A DNA stretch of 9,338 bases from JBGPYM01 sp041493205 (GTDB lineage: Bacteria; Bacteroidota; Ignavibacteria; UBA10030; UBA6906). The stretch's first letter is position 1, and each line of letters begins with the position of its first letter. The notes beneath the pieces were generated by a model. The model searched no databases, had not been told where the DNA came from, and saw only the letters and a list, made by a program, of their open reading frames with translations. Where the stretch lies: the NCBI GenBank assembly GCA_041493205.1, contig JBGPYM010000115.1:1-9338 (forward strand), written 5' to 3'. The translations under genes and the position numbers were made by a program. Shown here one piece after another: positions 1 to 6,671 of this stretch.

Positions 1-947
1 CACATTTTTCCGGTCATGCCGATGCCGGTCTGGATCTCGTCGAATATGAGCATCGCTTCGTTCTCATCGGCGAGCTGCCGGAGGGCCCGGAAGAATTCGA
101 GGCGGAAGTGATTGTCGCCTCCTTCGCCCTGGATCGGCTCGATGATGATGGCAGCAATATCGTCCTTGTTCTCGATAAACGCTTTCTTGATCTCCTCGAT
201 GCTCGCACGCTCGTCCCGCTCCGCTTTAGAGATATTCTCCGGAGTAAGCGGGAACTTCAATGCAGGATTGAGCACGCGCGGCCAGTTGAACTTCGGGAAG
301 AGCGCGGTCTTCACCGGATCGGTGTTCGTGAGCGACATCGTGTAGCCGGAGCGGCCGTGGAAGCACTGGCGGAAGTGAATGATCTGCTTCCCCCGCTCCT
401 CGCGGTAGCCCCGGGTGAAGTTCTTGCGGATTTTCCAATCGAACGAGGCCTTGAGCGCGTTCTCCACCGCAAGCGCTCCCCCTTCGATGAAGAAAGCATG
501 CTGAAGGTAGGAGGGAATCGCAATCCGCGAAAACGTGTCCACGAACTCCGCCTGCTCGACCGCGTAGATGTCTGAGAGGGACGGCTTGTTGGTGGCAACA
601 TAGGCGAGCCTCTTCTGAAACTCCGCGCTCGTCAGCCGGGGATGATTCATCCCGAGGGGCGACGAGGCCACGAATGAGAAGAAGTCGAGATAGCGCTTGC
701 CGTCCCGGGCGTCGACGAGCCAGGACCCCTTGCTCTTCTTGAGATCGACGACAATGTCGAACCCGTCGACAAGCAGGTGTTTCCTGAGGGTGGCGATGGT
801 GAGCGCTGCCGGAATGCCGGCGGAGCGGGCAGGATTGGCCTTCCGAACCGCCCGCGCGGTTCGCCTGTTCGTCCCGTTATTGCGGACTGTGCGGGTCTTC
901 CCGGTGCTGCGTCCCCGGGCCGGTGATTTCGTCGTTCGTACGGGCAT
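1..947 (-). CDS. lat: L-lysine 6-transaminase, N-terminal 315 residues (cut by window edge)
   Basis: PLP-dependent class III aminotransferase (EC 2.6.1.36) that moves the epsilon-amino group of lysine to 2-oxoglutarate, giving 2-aminoadipate 6-semialdehyde (which cyclises to piperideine-6-carboxylate) and glutamate in the cytoplasm. It is recognised by segments typical of the Lat family: LVDARDGKRYLDFFSF (77-92), SSPLGMNHPR (95-104), FIEGGALAVENALKASFDWK (153-172), HFRQCFHGRSGYTMSLTNTD (191-210) and the cofactor-binding IFDEIQTG (301-308) with Asp303. The PLP lysine lies further on, outside the window. The ATG at 947 has an AAGGAG Shine-Dalgarno 7 bases upstream, and no other in-frame ATG, GTG or TTG occurs before the conserved core. 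Residues 1-44 are therefore a translated basic extension (13 Arg/Lys, no acidic residue) before a core beginning near residue 48. The gene lies downstream of the aldehyde dehydrogenase that could oxidise its product. The open frame has no stop up to base 1. Family call is firm; substrate rests on family resemblance. Confidence 0.92.
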   Translation of the reverse strand, partial: MPVRTTKSPARGRSTGKTRTVRNNGTNRRTARAVRKANPARSAGIPAALTIATLRKHLLVDGFDIVVDLKKSKGSWLVDARDGKRYLDFFSFVASSPLGMNHPRLTSAEFQKRLAYVATNKPSLSDIYAVEQAEFVDTFSRIAIPSYLQHAFFIEGGALAVENALKASFDWKIRKNFTRGYREERGKQIIHFRQCFHGRSGYTMSLTNTDPVKTALFPKFNWPRVLNPALKFPLTPENISKAERDERASIEEIKKAFIENKDDIAAIIIEPIQGEGGDNHFRLEFFRALRQLADENEAMLIFDEIQTGIGMTGKM

Positions 948-1090
948 GAGAAGTCTCCTTCGTAAGGTCGTTGTGGTCGTTTTCGTTGAATGAAGATACC
1001 GCCGAAACGGACAACGGAGCCCTTAGAAAAACTCCTGGTGCTCGAACAGAGAGACGATATAGAGGCGCAGTGGCAGCATGGGCAGGGCCG
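948..1090. other. Intergenic spacer between aldehyde dehydrogenase and lat
   Basis: This 143-bp gap is the only long one inside the left arm. I see no convincing promoter, and no hairpin followed by a T-run on the minus strand that would separate the two genes. An 18-codon minus-strand frame (1079-1023) lacks a ribosome binding site and is probably chance. Read-through from the dehydrogenase into lat is the simplest reading, but a separate lat promoter not matching the pattern seen elsewhere cannot be excluded. Confidence 0.5.
955..960 (-). promoter_or_regulatory. Shine-Dalgarno of lat
   Basis: AAGGAG on the minus strand, 7 bases before the ATG at 947. It fixes the lat start and hence supports translation of the basic N-terminal extension. 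Confidence 0.8.
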
Positions 1091-2587
1091 TCAGGAATTA
1101 TCGTAGTTGTCTATCTGCGCTCTCTGCAACCCGCCGCTGTAATCGATGTATACTGTCTTCCACTCTGAGAAGAAGTCGTAGACCGTCCATCCTCCCTCCC
1201 GGTGGCCGTTCCCCGTCTGCTTTACGCCGCCGAAAGGCATATGGGCCTCGGCGCCGATGGTAGGAGCATTAATATAGGTGATCCCCGCCTTGATGTCCCT
1301 GATCGCAAGGAACGCGTCGTTAATACTTGCAGTATATATGGAAGACGAGAGGCCATAAATTGTGTCGTTCAGCACAGTCACCGCTTCGTCCAGCGTCCGC
1401 ACTTTCAGGACGGACAACACAGGCCCAAATATCTCTTCTTTTGCAATGCGGTGGTCCGGCTTTACGCCGGCAAACACGGTGGGCGTGTAGAACCAACCCT
1501 TGCCGAGACCGTTTCCCTTCGGGATCGTGCCCCCCGTGAGAAGCCGGGCTCCCTGCTGCTGCCCGATCTGAACATAGCTCCCGACCGTCTCCTGCTGTCC
1601 CTGATTAACGCAGGGCCCTACATCTGTTGTGGCGAGGAGGCCGTCGCCCAGCCGCAGCGCTTCGACACGCTTCACGAGCATATCAAGAAACGTGTCATGA
1701 ATCCCCTCCTGCAAGATCAGCCGGCTGGTTGCCGTACAGCGCTGTCCTGTGGTGCCGAAAGCCCCCCAGAGAACACCGTCAAGGGCGAGCTCCAGGTTGG
1801 CATCGTTCATCACAATCTGAGCGTTTTTTCCCCCAAGTTCGAGCGACACCCGCTTGAGCGTCGAGGCCGCCATCGACGAGATCTTCTTCCCTACTTCGGT
1901 GGATCCTGTAAAACTCACGAGATCCACATCGGGGTGGCCGACGATCGCATTCCCCACCTCGCCTCCCCCCCCGTGGACTATGTTTACCACGCCTTCCGGC
2001 ACCCCTGCCTCGAGAAGGATCTCGACCAGCGAGGTCGCCGTGGCAGGTGTATCGGAGGCCGGTTTGAAGACCACGGTGTTTCCGCACAGAAGCGCCGGGA
2101 AAATCTTCCACGTCGGGATCGCCATCGGGAAATTCCACGGGGTCACGATACCGGCGACCCCGATGGGAACCCGCATGGCCATGTTGAACTTGTTGGGGAG
2201 CTCGGACGGCACCGTATGACCGAACAGCCGGCGTCCTTCGCTGGAAGCGTAATACGCCGTGTCGATCCCCTCCTGCACATCTCCCCTCGTTTCGGCAAGG
2301 ACCTTGCCCATTTCACGGGTCATCTGGCGCGCCAGCTCTTCCTTTTTCGCGACCATGATATCACCGACCTTGCGCATGATGTCCCCCCGCTTCGGCGCGG
2401 GAACGAGCCGCCACAGCTCGAATGCCCTGCGTGCGGCGCGCACGGCCTCGTTCACATCTTCGACTCCCGATTTCGGGAACGTGCCGATCAGCTCATCCCA
2501 GTTGGCGGGATTCCTGTTCTCGAAGGTTTTGCCGGAATAGGCGTCGACCCACTTACCATTGATGCAGTTCTGGAATTTCTTAGGCAT
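1091..2587 (-). CDS. NAD(P)+-dependent aldehyde dehydrogenase, probably aminoadipate-semialdehyde dehydrogenase
   Basis: Full-length ALDH-superfamily enzyme of 498 residues, cytoplasmic. Visible motifs: TPWNFP with the oxyanion Asn152, FKPAS with the cofactor-binding Lys175, FTGSTEVGKK (226-235) of the nucleotide fold, LELGGK with the general base Glu250, GQRCT with the catalytic Cys284, and EEIFGP with Glu385. Arg283, just before the cysteine, matches the GQRC arrangement of ALDH7A1-type enzymes, where that Arg contacts the aminoadipate carboxylate, but some other semialdehyde dehydrogenases share it. Placement just before lysine 6-transaminase makes 2-aminoadipate 6-semialdehyde the most likely substrate, giving 2-aminoadipate; this is context inference. 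2-oxoglutarate semialdehyde or succinate semialdehyde are alternatives. The ATG at 2587 starts 9 bp after the purB stop, with a weak GAGAG that overlaps that stop region, suggesting translational coupling. Confidence 0.9.
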   Translation of the reverse strand: MPKKFQNCINGKWVDAYSGKTFENRNPANWDELIGTFPKSGVEDVNEAVRAARRAFELWRLVPAPKRGDIMRKVGDIMVAKKEELARQMTREMGKVLAETRGDVQEGIDTAYYASSEGRRLFGHTVPSELPNKFNMAMRVPIGVAGIVTPWNFPMAIPTWKIFPALLCGNTVVFKPASDTPATATSLVEILLEAGVPEGVVNIVHGGGGEVGNAIVGHPDVDLVSFTGSTEVGKKISSMAASTLKRVSLELGGKNAQIVMNDANLELALDGVLWGAFGTTGQRCTATSRLILQEGIHDTFLDMLVKRVEALRLGDGLLATTDVGPCVNQGQQETVGSYVQIGQQQGARLLTGGTIPKGNGLGKGWFYTPTVFAGVKPDHRIAKEEIFGPVLSVLKVRTLDEAVTVLNDTIYGLSSSIYTASINDAFLAIRDIKAGITYINAPTIGAEAHMPFGGVKQTGNGHREGGWTVYDFFSEWKTVYIDYSGGLQRAQIDNYDNS

Positions 2588-2596
2588 TGAAGACTC

Positions 2597-3901
2597 TCAG
2601 TTAGTCTTGTCCAGTCCGACCCGGTGAAAGATGTAATCGACATTGCGAATGCTTTTGTCCAGATCGAAGATCTCCGTCAGCTCCTTCTTCGAAAAGGCCT
2701 TTGCAACCTCGGGAACAGCAAGAAGTGTCTCCTGAAACTCCTTCGTCCCCTGCCATACTTCCATCGCCGCCGTCTGCACGATCCGGTAGGCGTCTTCGCG
2801 CTTCATCCCTTTGTTTGTCAGCGCGAGAAGGACCGACTGCGAAAATATGAGCCCGCGGGTCCGTTCTAAATTCTTGCGCATGGTCTCGGGATAGACGATC
2901 AGGCGGTCGATCACGTCGGTCGTCAGCGCCAGCATATAGTCAAGCAGGATGCAACTGTCCGGAATCACCACGCGCTCAACGGAGGAATGGGTGATGTCCC
3001 GCTCATGCCAGAGGTTGACGTTCTCCATAGACGCGAGCGCGTTCCCCCGGAGCACCCGCGACAGTCCGGCGATCCGTTCGCACGTAATCGGATTCCTTTT
3101 GTGCGGCATCGCCGAAGAGCCCTTCTGCCCTTTGGAAAAGTACTCTTCCGCCTCGAGCACTTCCGTCCGCTGCAAATGCCGGATCTCGGTTGCAAACTTT
3201 TCAAGCGAGCTGCCGGCCACGCCGATCATTGCCATGAATTCGGCATGACGGTCACGCTGCAGAATCTGGGTAGAGACGGGCGCCGGGGTCAGGCCGAGCC
3301 GGCTGCAAACATATTCCTCCACTTTCGGACTCAGATGCTCGTAGGTCCCCACCGCGCCTGAAATCTGCCCGACGGCGATCCGGTTGACCGCAGCCCGCAT
3401 CCGGTCAATGTTCCGCCGCGTCTCGTCGTACCAGAGCGCAAGCTTCAAACCGAAGGTGGTCGGTTCCGCGTGAATGCCGTGCGTCCTGCCGACCATGACC
3501 GTGGTCTTGAACTCCTTCGCCCTCCGTGCAAGAACATCCGAGAGCCTCTGCAGCCCCGCGAGGAGCATCTCGCCCGACTGCTTCATCTGGACCGCGAGGC
3601 ACGTGTCAAGAACGTCCGACGAGGTCATCCCCAGGTGGAGGAACCGCGCCTCGGGACCGACGTGCTCCCCGACGTTGGTCAGGAAGGCGATGACATCATG
3701 CTTCACTTCCTTCTCAATTTCGTCGATCCGGTCCACGTCGAAGGACGCGCGCGTGCGGATCACCTCCACCGCTTCTTTCGGTATCACGCCCAGCTCGGCC
3801 TGCGCCTCACAGGCGAGGATCTCGATGTCAAGCCAGATCTGAAGCCTGTTATGGTCATCCCAGATCCTCCCCATTGCGGGGCGCGTGTAGCGCGGAATCA
3901 T
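2597..3901 (-). CDS. purB: Adenylosuccinate lyase
   Basis: Fumarase/aspartase-superfamily lyase (EC 4.3.2.2) that releases fumarate at two steps of purine synthesis: SAICAR to AICAR, and adenylosuccinate to AMP. It works as a cytoplasmic homotetramer. At 434 residues it is the usual length of the short bacterial form. The N-terminus MIPRYTRPAMGRIW is typical. Catalytic His68 (EVKHDV) and His141 (GRTHGIHAEPTTFG) sit at the positions numbered the same in well-studied short enzymes, and the signature GSSAMPHKRNP (261-271) supplies the mobile-loop serines 262/263. TSSDVLDT (93-100) is also present. Its ATG overlaps the htrA stop by four bases (ATGA), and a GGAG lies 11 bases upstream inside the end of htrA, so translation is probably coupled. 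No other purine gene is in the window. Nothing looks degraded. Confidence 0.97.
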   Translation of the reverse strand: MIPRYTRPAMGRIWDDHNRLQIWLDIEILACEAQAELGVIPKEAVEVIRTRASFDVDRIDEIEKEVKHDVIAFLTNVGEHVGPEARFLHLGMTSSDVLDTCLAVQMKQSGEMLLAGLQRLSDVLARRAKEFKTTVMVGRTHGIHAEPTTFGLKLALWYDETRRNIDRMRAAVNRIAVGQISGAVGTYEHLSPKVEEYVCSRLGLTPAPVSTQILQRDRHAEFMAMIGVAGSSLEKFATEIRHLQRTEVLEAEEYFSKGQKGSSAMPHKRNPITCERIAGLSRVLRGNALASMENVNLWHERDITHSSVERVVIPDSCILLDYMLALTTDVIDRLIVYPETMRKNLERTRGLIFSQSVLLALTNKGMKREDAYRIVQTAAMEVWQGTKEFQETLLAVPEVAKAFSKKELTEIFDLDKSIRNVDYIFHRVGLDKTN

Positions 3902-5106
3902 CCTGAGCGTTTCTCCAGTTTGAGAGAAAGCGGAACGACCGCCCGGTCGCGCAGGACTTTTACCTGGAGCATATCGCCCGCTTTTGCATCGTCGATGACC
4001 CCGACGAGGGAAGGCTCGTCAATAATCCGCTCGCCGTTCACAGTTGTAATAATATCACCAACACGGAACCCGGCGCGCGCGGCGGGGCTCCCCTTCTTCA
4101 CGTCGCTGACGATCACTCCTTCGGCCTTCTCGAGTCCAAAATAGCGCGCAACCCGGGCATCCACGTCCTGCACTTCGAGTCCGGTCCAGAATTCCCTTTC
4201 GACCTTTCCACTCTTGCGGAGTTCCGCGACGATCCCCTTGACCCGGTTGATCGGGATAGCGAATCCGAGTCCGATGCTCCCCTGGTTGGGGGTGTAGATC
4301 ACCGCATTGACCCCGATGACTTCACCGAGCGTGTTGATGAGAGGGCCGCCGCTGTTTCCCGAGTTGATGGCCGCATCCGTCTGAATCATGCCGCGGTACA
4401 CTCTCCCCTCCTGCGAGCGGAGGTTCATCTGCGTGGCACTGACGACGCCGACCGTGACCGTGGGCTTGTCGCTGATGTCAAAGAGTCCGAAAGGATTGCC
4501 GAACGCAACCACCCATTCCCCCGTAATGACGTCGTCGGAGTTGCCGAGCTTTATGTACGGAAGATTTTTCGCATCGATCTTCAGCAGGGTAATATCCGAT
4601 ACCTGATCGGTCCCGACAAGATCCGCCTTGTATTTTTCTCCGTTCGTCATCGTGACAGTGATTTCCTTGGCGTTGCCCGCCACATGGTCGTTCGTGAGGA
4701 CATAGCCGTCTGCCGAGATGATGAATCCGGACCCGAGTCCCTGCACGCGTTCCGTGTAGGTCCGGTCGCCGAAGAACTGGCGGAAGAACGGATCGTCACC
4801 CCACGGATTCCGGTAGCGGATCTGCCGTACCTCTGTGACGTTGATGCCGACCACGGCCGGGCTGGCCATGGCCACTGTCCGTGTGATCGCGTTTCGGCGG
4901 GAGCCGCTCACCGTTTCGTTGACCGAATCCCGGTCGGCGCCCCTGTAGGAGGCGTTCCGGGCTTCTGTGAACGGCGCTCCTTCATAGGCCGCCTGTGTGG
5001 CGCCGTGCTGCAACGTGGAGGGATGCCCGATGCTATAGCCGATCAATCCCCCAGCAAGCAGGGGGACAATGAGGACGATTGCAACCACCGTGCTATTGCG
5101 GTTCAT
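3898..5106 (-). CDS. htrA: HtrA/Deg-family envelope serine protease with one PDZ domain
   Basis: Trypsin-fold protease (402 residues) that degrades or processes damaged envelope proteins. A hydrophobic stretch at about 7-25 near the N-terminus has no clear cleavage site and may be an anchor, putting the protease on the outer face of the inner membrane. The low-complexity linker 30-75 is followed by the catalytic domain (about 76-300) with the full triad: His141 (TNDHVAG), Asp171 (SDITLLKID) and Ser252 (GNSGGP). One PDZ domain follows (about 308-398), opening with the peptide-binding GLEVQ (309-313). A single PDZ and an N-terminal segment resemble DegS or the one-PDZ HtrA of many phyla more than two-PDZ DegP/DegQ. 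The ATG at 5106 has AAGGAG 11 bases upstream and lies inside the last codons of plsY (14-bp overlap). A regulated sigma-factor cascade cannot be inferred; no anti-sigma gene is present. Confidence 0.95.
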   Translation of the reverse strand: MNRNSTVVAIVLIVPLLAGGLIGYSIGHPSTLQHGATQAAYEGAPFTEARNASYRGADRDSVNETVSGSRRNAITRTVAMASPAVVGINVTEVRQIRYRNPWGDDPFFRQFFGDRTYTERVQGLGSGFIISADGYVLTNDHVAGNAKEITVTMTNGEKYKADLVGTDQVSDITLLKIDAKNLPYIKLGNSDDVITGEWVVAFGNPFGLFDISDKPTVTVGVVSATQMNLRSQEGRVYRGMIQTDAAINSGNSGGPLINTLGEVIGVNAVIYTPNQGSIGLGFAIPINRVKGIVAELRKSGKVEREFWTGLEVQDVDARVARYFGLEKAEGVIVSDVKKGSPAARAGFRVGDIITTVNGERIIDEPSLVGVIDDAKAGDMLQVKVLRDRAVVPLSLKLEKRSG

Positions 5107-5734
5107 CCGCGTTAATTCTCCTTCCCCGTTCCTTCAGATACTCCCGAACAGGGGCCACGTGTTTAATGAGAATCGTAACAAGCACCATCGTACTGAACAG
5201 CCTGAAAGCAGGTAGCGGAGTGCCACCTGCCGCCAGGAGTCCCACAACAGCGTCCGGCAGCACCAGAATCCCGATCAGCACCAGCGCCGTCGCCAGGGCA
5301 TTCGCCGGATTGACGCGTTTTAGAAAGAAGTTTCCGGCTGCCCAGAGCACGCACCAGAGGAGGACGACCGCCCACCCCATAACGGCATACACACCAACAG
5401 CCGTGGCAAGCCCGCGTCCACCACGGAAACGGAGCCAGACAGGGAAATTGTGGCCAACAATCACCGCAACACCCGCAGATGCCTCATGCGGAAAACTGCC
5501 CCCCCAGAGGAATCTGGCCGCCAGAACCGCAGCGGCGCCTTTCAAAGCGTCACCAAGAAGAACAGCCGCACCGACCCATTTCGAGCCGGTTACCTCGTAG
5601 CTGTTGAGCGTTCCGACGTTGCCGCTCCCCTCCGAGCGGATGTCGAGAGCTGATTTCCATCGAACAAGGAAATATGCGGTCGGAACAGACCCCAGCAGAT
5701 AGCCGAGGAGAATTGCGCTGAGGAGCGAGAGCAC
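5093..5734 (-). CDS. plsY: PlsY-family (DUF205) acyltransferase, divergent
   Basis: Integral membrane protein of 213 residues with hydrophobic segments near 2-24, 53-75, 84-100, 108-137, 143-169 and 176-192, as expected for PlsY. PlsY transfers an acyl chain from acyl-phosphate to glycerol 3-phosphate, giving lysophosphatidate, the first step of bacterial phospholipid synthesis. Three family motifs are recognisable but altered: GSGNVGTLNSYE (36-47) in place of GSGNxGATNxxR, GHNFPVWLRFRGGRGLAT (94-111) with Arg where Lys is usual in FKGGKG, and HVAPVREYL (192-200) in place of HRENIxRL. The family is therefore secure, but the exact acceptor or donor is less so. The start is GTG at 5734: an in-frame stop lies upstream, there is no in-frame ATG before the first membrane segment, and no strong Shine-Dalgarno is visible. 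It is the first gene of the left arm. Confidence 0.85.
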   Translation of the reverse strand: MLSLLSAILLGYLLGSVPTAYFLVRWKSALDIRSEGSGNVGTLNSYEVTGSKWVGAAVLLGDALKGAAAVLAARFLWGGSFPHEASAGVAVIVGHNFPVWLRFRGGRGLATAVGVYAVMGWAVVLLWCVLWAAGNFFLKRVNPANALATALVLIGILVLPDAVVGLLAAGGTPLPAFRLFSTMVLVTILIKHVAPVREYLKERGRRINADEPQ

Positions 5735-5776
5735 GAATAACGGGTCGAGTGACTGAGAGCCGGGGGAATTCTCTCA

Positions 5777-5805
5777 AAAATACGCAAAAACCGACGGAGA
5801 GTCAA
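5777..5805 (-). promoter_or_regulatory. Promoter candidate for the plsY-htrA-purB-ALDH-lat unit
   Basis: Minus-strand TTGACT (5805-5800), a 17-base spacer and TATTTT (5782-5777). Read in the Bacteroidetes style it is TTG, 20 bases, TATTTTTG, an exact TAnnTTTG match. A transcript would start near 5770, leaving a leader of roughly 35 bases before the GTG of plsY. Confidence 0.6.
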
Positions 5806-5817
5806 GATAACCATTTC

Positions 5818-5846
5818 TTGATTCTGCTTCTAAATCCAAGTATATT
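5818..5846 (+). promoter_or_regulatory. Promoter candidate for the larB-cbs-cgl unit
   Basis: Plus-strand TTGATT (5818-5823), a 17-base spacer and TATATT (5841-5846). The Bacteroidetes-style reading is TTG, 20 bases, TATATTTT, which misses TAnnTTTG only at the last base. Transcription would start near 5853, giving a leader of about 40 bases to the larB ATG. Its -35 box is 12 bp from the divergent -35 box of the left arm. Confidence 0.6.
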
Positions 5847-5891
5847 TTTAAGTTTTCACACGACTCCACCTCCGAATCCTTCCTTCCGGCA

Positions 5892-6644
5892 ATGACAAGA
5901 GAAGAAATCAGAAAACTGTTTCAGCTTCATAAGAGCGGCGCGCTCGGCATCGAGGCCGCGGTCGCCCGGATCACCGGTCTTCCCTCAGAGTCGCTCGGTT
6001 TTGCCACGATCGATCATCAAAGGGAGCTGCGGCAGGGGTTTCCCGAGGTGATCCTCTGCACGGGGAAGACACCCGCGCAGGTGGCAACGATTGCAAAGCG
6101 AATCGCCGCGCACGGGAGCATTCTCCTTGCGACGCGGGCGGGGAAGGATCATTTCAAGGCTGTGAGGCGTGCCGTCAAAGGGGCACTGTACCATGAGACC
6201 GCAAGGACGATCACGGCCAATGAATCAAAGATTGTCCCCCGGGGGCGCGGGATCATCCTCGTGGTGTCAGCCGGGACCTCGGACATTCCGATCGCGGAGG
6301 AAGCGGCCGAGACAGCGCGCGTCATGGGGAACCGGGTCGAGCGGCTCTACGATGTAGGCGTCGCGGGGATACACCGGTTGTTCGGCAAGTCCGACCGGCT
6401 TGAGGCGGCCTCGGTGATTGTCGTTGTCGCGGGCATGGAAGGGGCGCTTGCCAGCGTGGTGGGAGGGCTTGTGGATGTCCCGGTGATTGCCGTGCCGACG
6501 TCCATCGGCTACGGCGCGAGCTTTTCAGGACTGGCGCCCCTCCTGGGGATGCTCAATTCCTGCGCGGCGGGCGTGACGGTCGTGAATATCGATAACGGGT
6601 TCGGTGGGGGATTTGCCGCCGCCGTCATCAATCGCGAGAGGTAA
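5892..6644 (+). CDS. larB: LarB, pyridinium-3,5-biscarboxylic acid mononucleotide synthase
   Basis: LarB carboxylates the pyridinium ring of nicotinic acid adenine dinucleotide and hydrolyses off AMP, the first step to the nickel-pincer nucleotide cofactor of lactate racemase (LarA) and related epimerases. The protein (250 residues) shows a helical N-terminal part (1-40), LGFATIDHQRELRQGFPEV (35-53) with GKTP (58-61), and a PurE-like C-terminal domain: SAGTSDIPIAEEA (126-138), YDVGVAGIHRL (153-163), AGMEGALASVVGGL (180-193), PVIAVPTSIGYG (197-208) and LNSCAAGVTVVNIDNGFG (221-238). Cys224 in LNSC is the candidate for the cysteine that forms the substrate adduct in studied LarB. The length is normal. 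No Shine-Dalgarno precedes the ATG; the leader is C/T-rich. It is the first gene of the right arm, 27 bp before cbs. LarC, LarE and a LarA-type enzyme would have to be elsewhere. Confidence 0.93.
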   Translation: MTREEIRKLFQLHKSGALGIEAAVARITGLPSESLGFATIDHQRELRQGFPEVILCTGKTPAQVATIAKRIAAHGSILLATRAGKDHFKAVRRAVKGALYHETARTITANESKIVPRGRGIILVVSAGTSDIPIAEEAAETARVMGNRVERLYDVGVAGIHRLFGKSDRLEAASVIVVVAGMEGALASVVGGLVDVPVIAVPTSIGYGASFSGLAPLLGMLNSCAAGVTVVNIDNGFGGGFAAAVINRER

Positions 6645-6671
6645 CAGCGTGCACCAGGAAGAAGGGGAACG

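Noticed and set aside
1023..1079. Eighteen-codon minus-strand frame upstream of lat as a leader peptide
   Set aside because: No ribosome binding site, no run of regulatory codons and no attenuator hairpins nearby; length is consistent with chance.
1..2587. lat plus dehydrogenase as the start of a cephamycin-type beta-lactam cluster
   Set aside because: No ACV synthetase, isopenicillin N synthase or tailoring gene is present; the neighbours are purB, htrA and plsY.
1202..2590. Long plus-strand open frame (462 codons) antisense to the aldehyde dehydrogenase
   Set aside because: It mirrors a full-length, motif-complete ALDH on the other strand; the protein has no recognisable domain, and long antisense frames are common in GC-rich genes.
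3470..4144. Plus-strand frame of 224 codons across the purB/htrA junction
   Set aside because: It is a shadow of two intact minus-strand genes with catalytic residues; no family resemblance and no promoter.
5866..5873. GGAGGTGG on the minus strand as a Shine-Dalgarno for a small gene
   Set aside because: The only start codon at suitable distance (GTG) is followed at once by a stop codon, so no frame is served.
5892..6644. larB as a PurE-type purine biosynthesis enzyme linked with purB
   Set aside because: The protein has the LarB-specific N-terminal part and the LNSC/NIDNGFG region, and purB lies in a different, divergent transcription unit.
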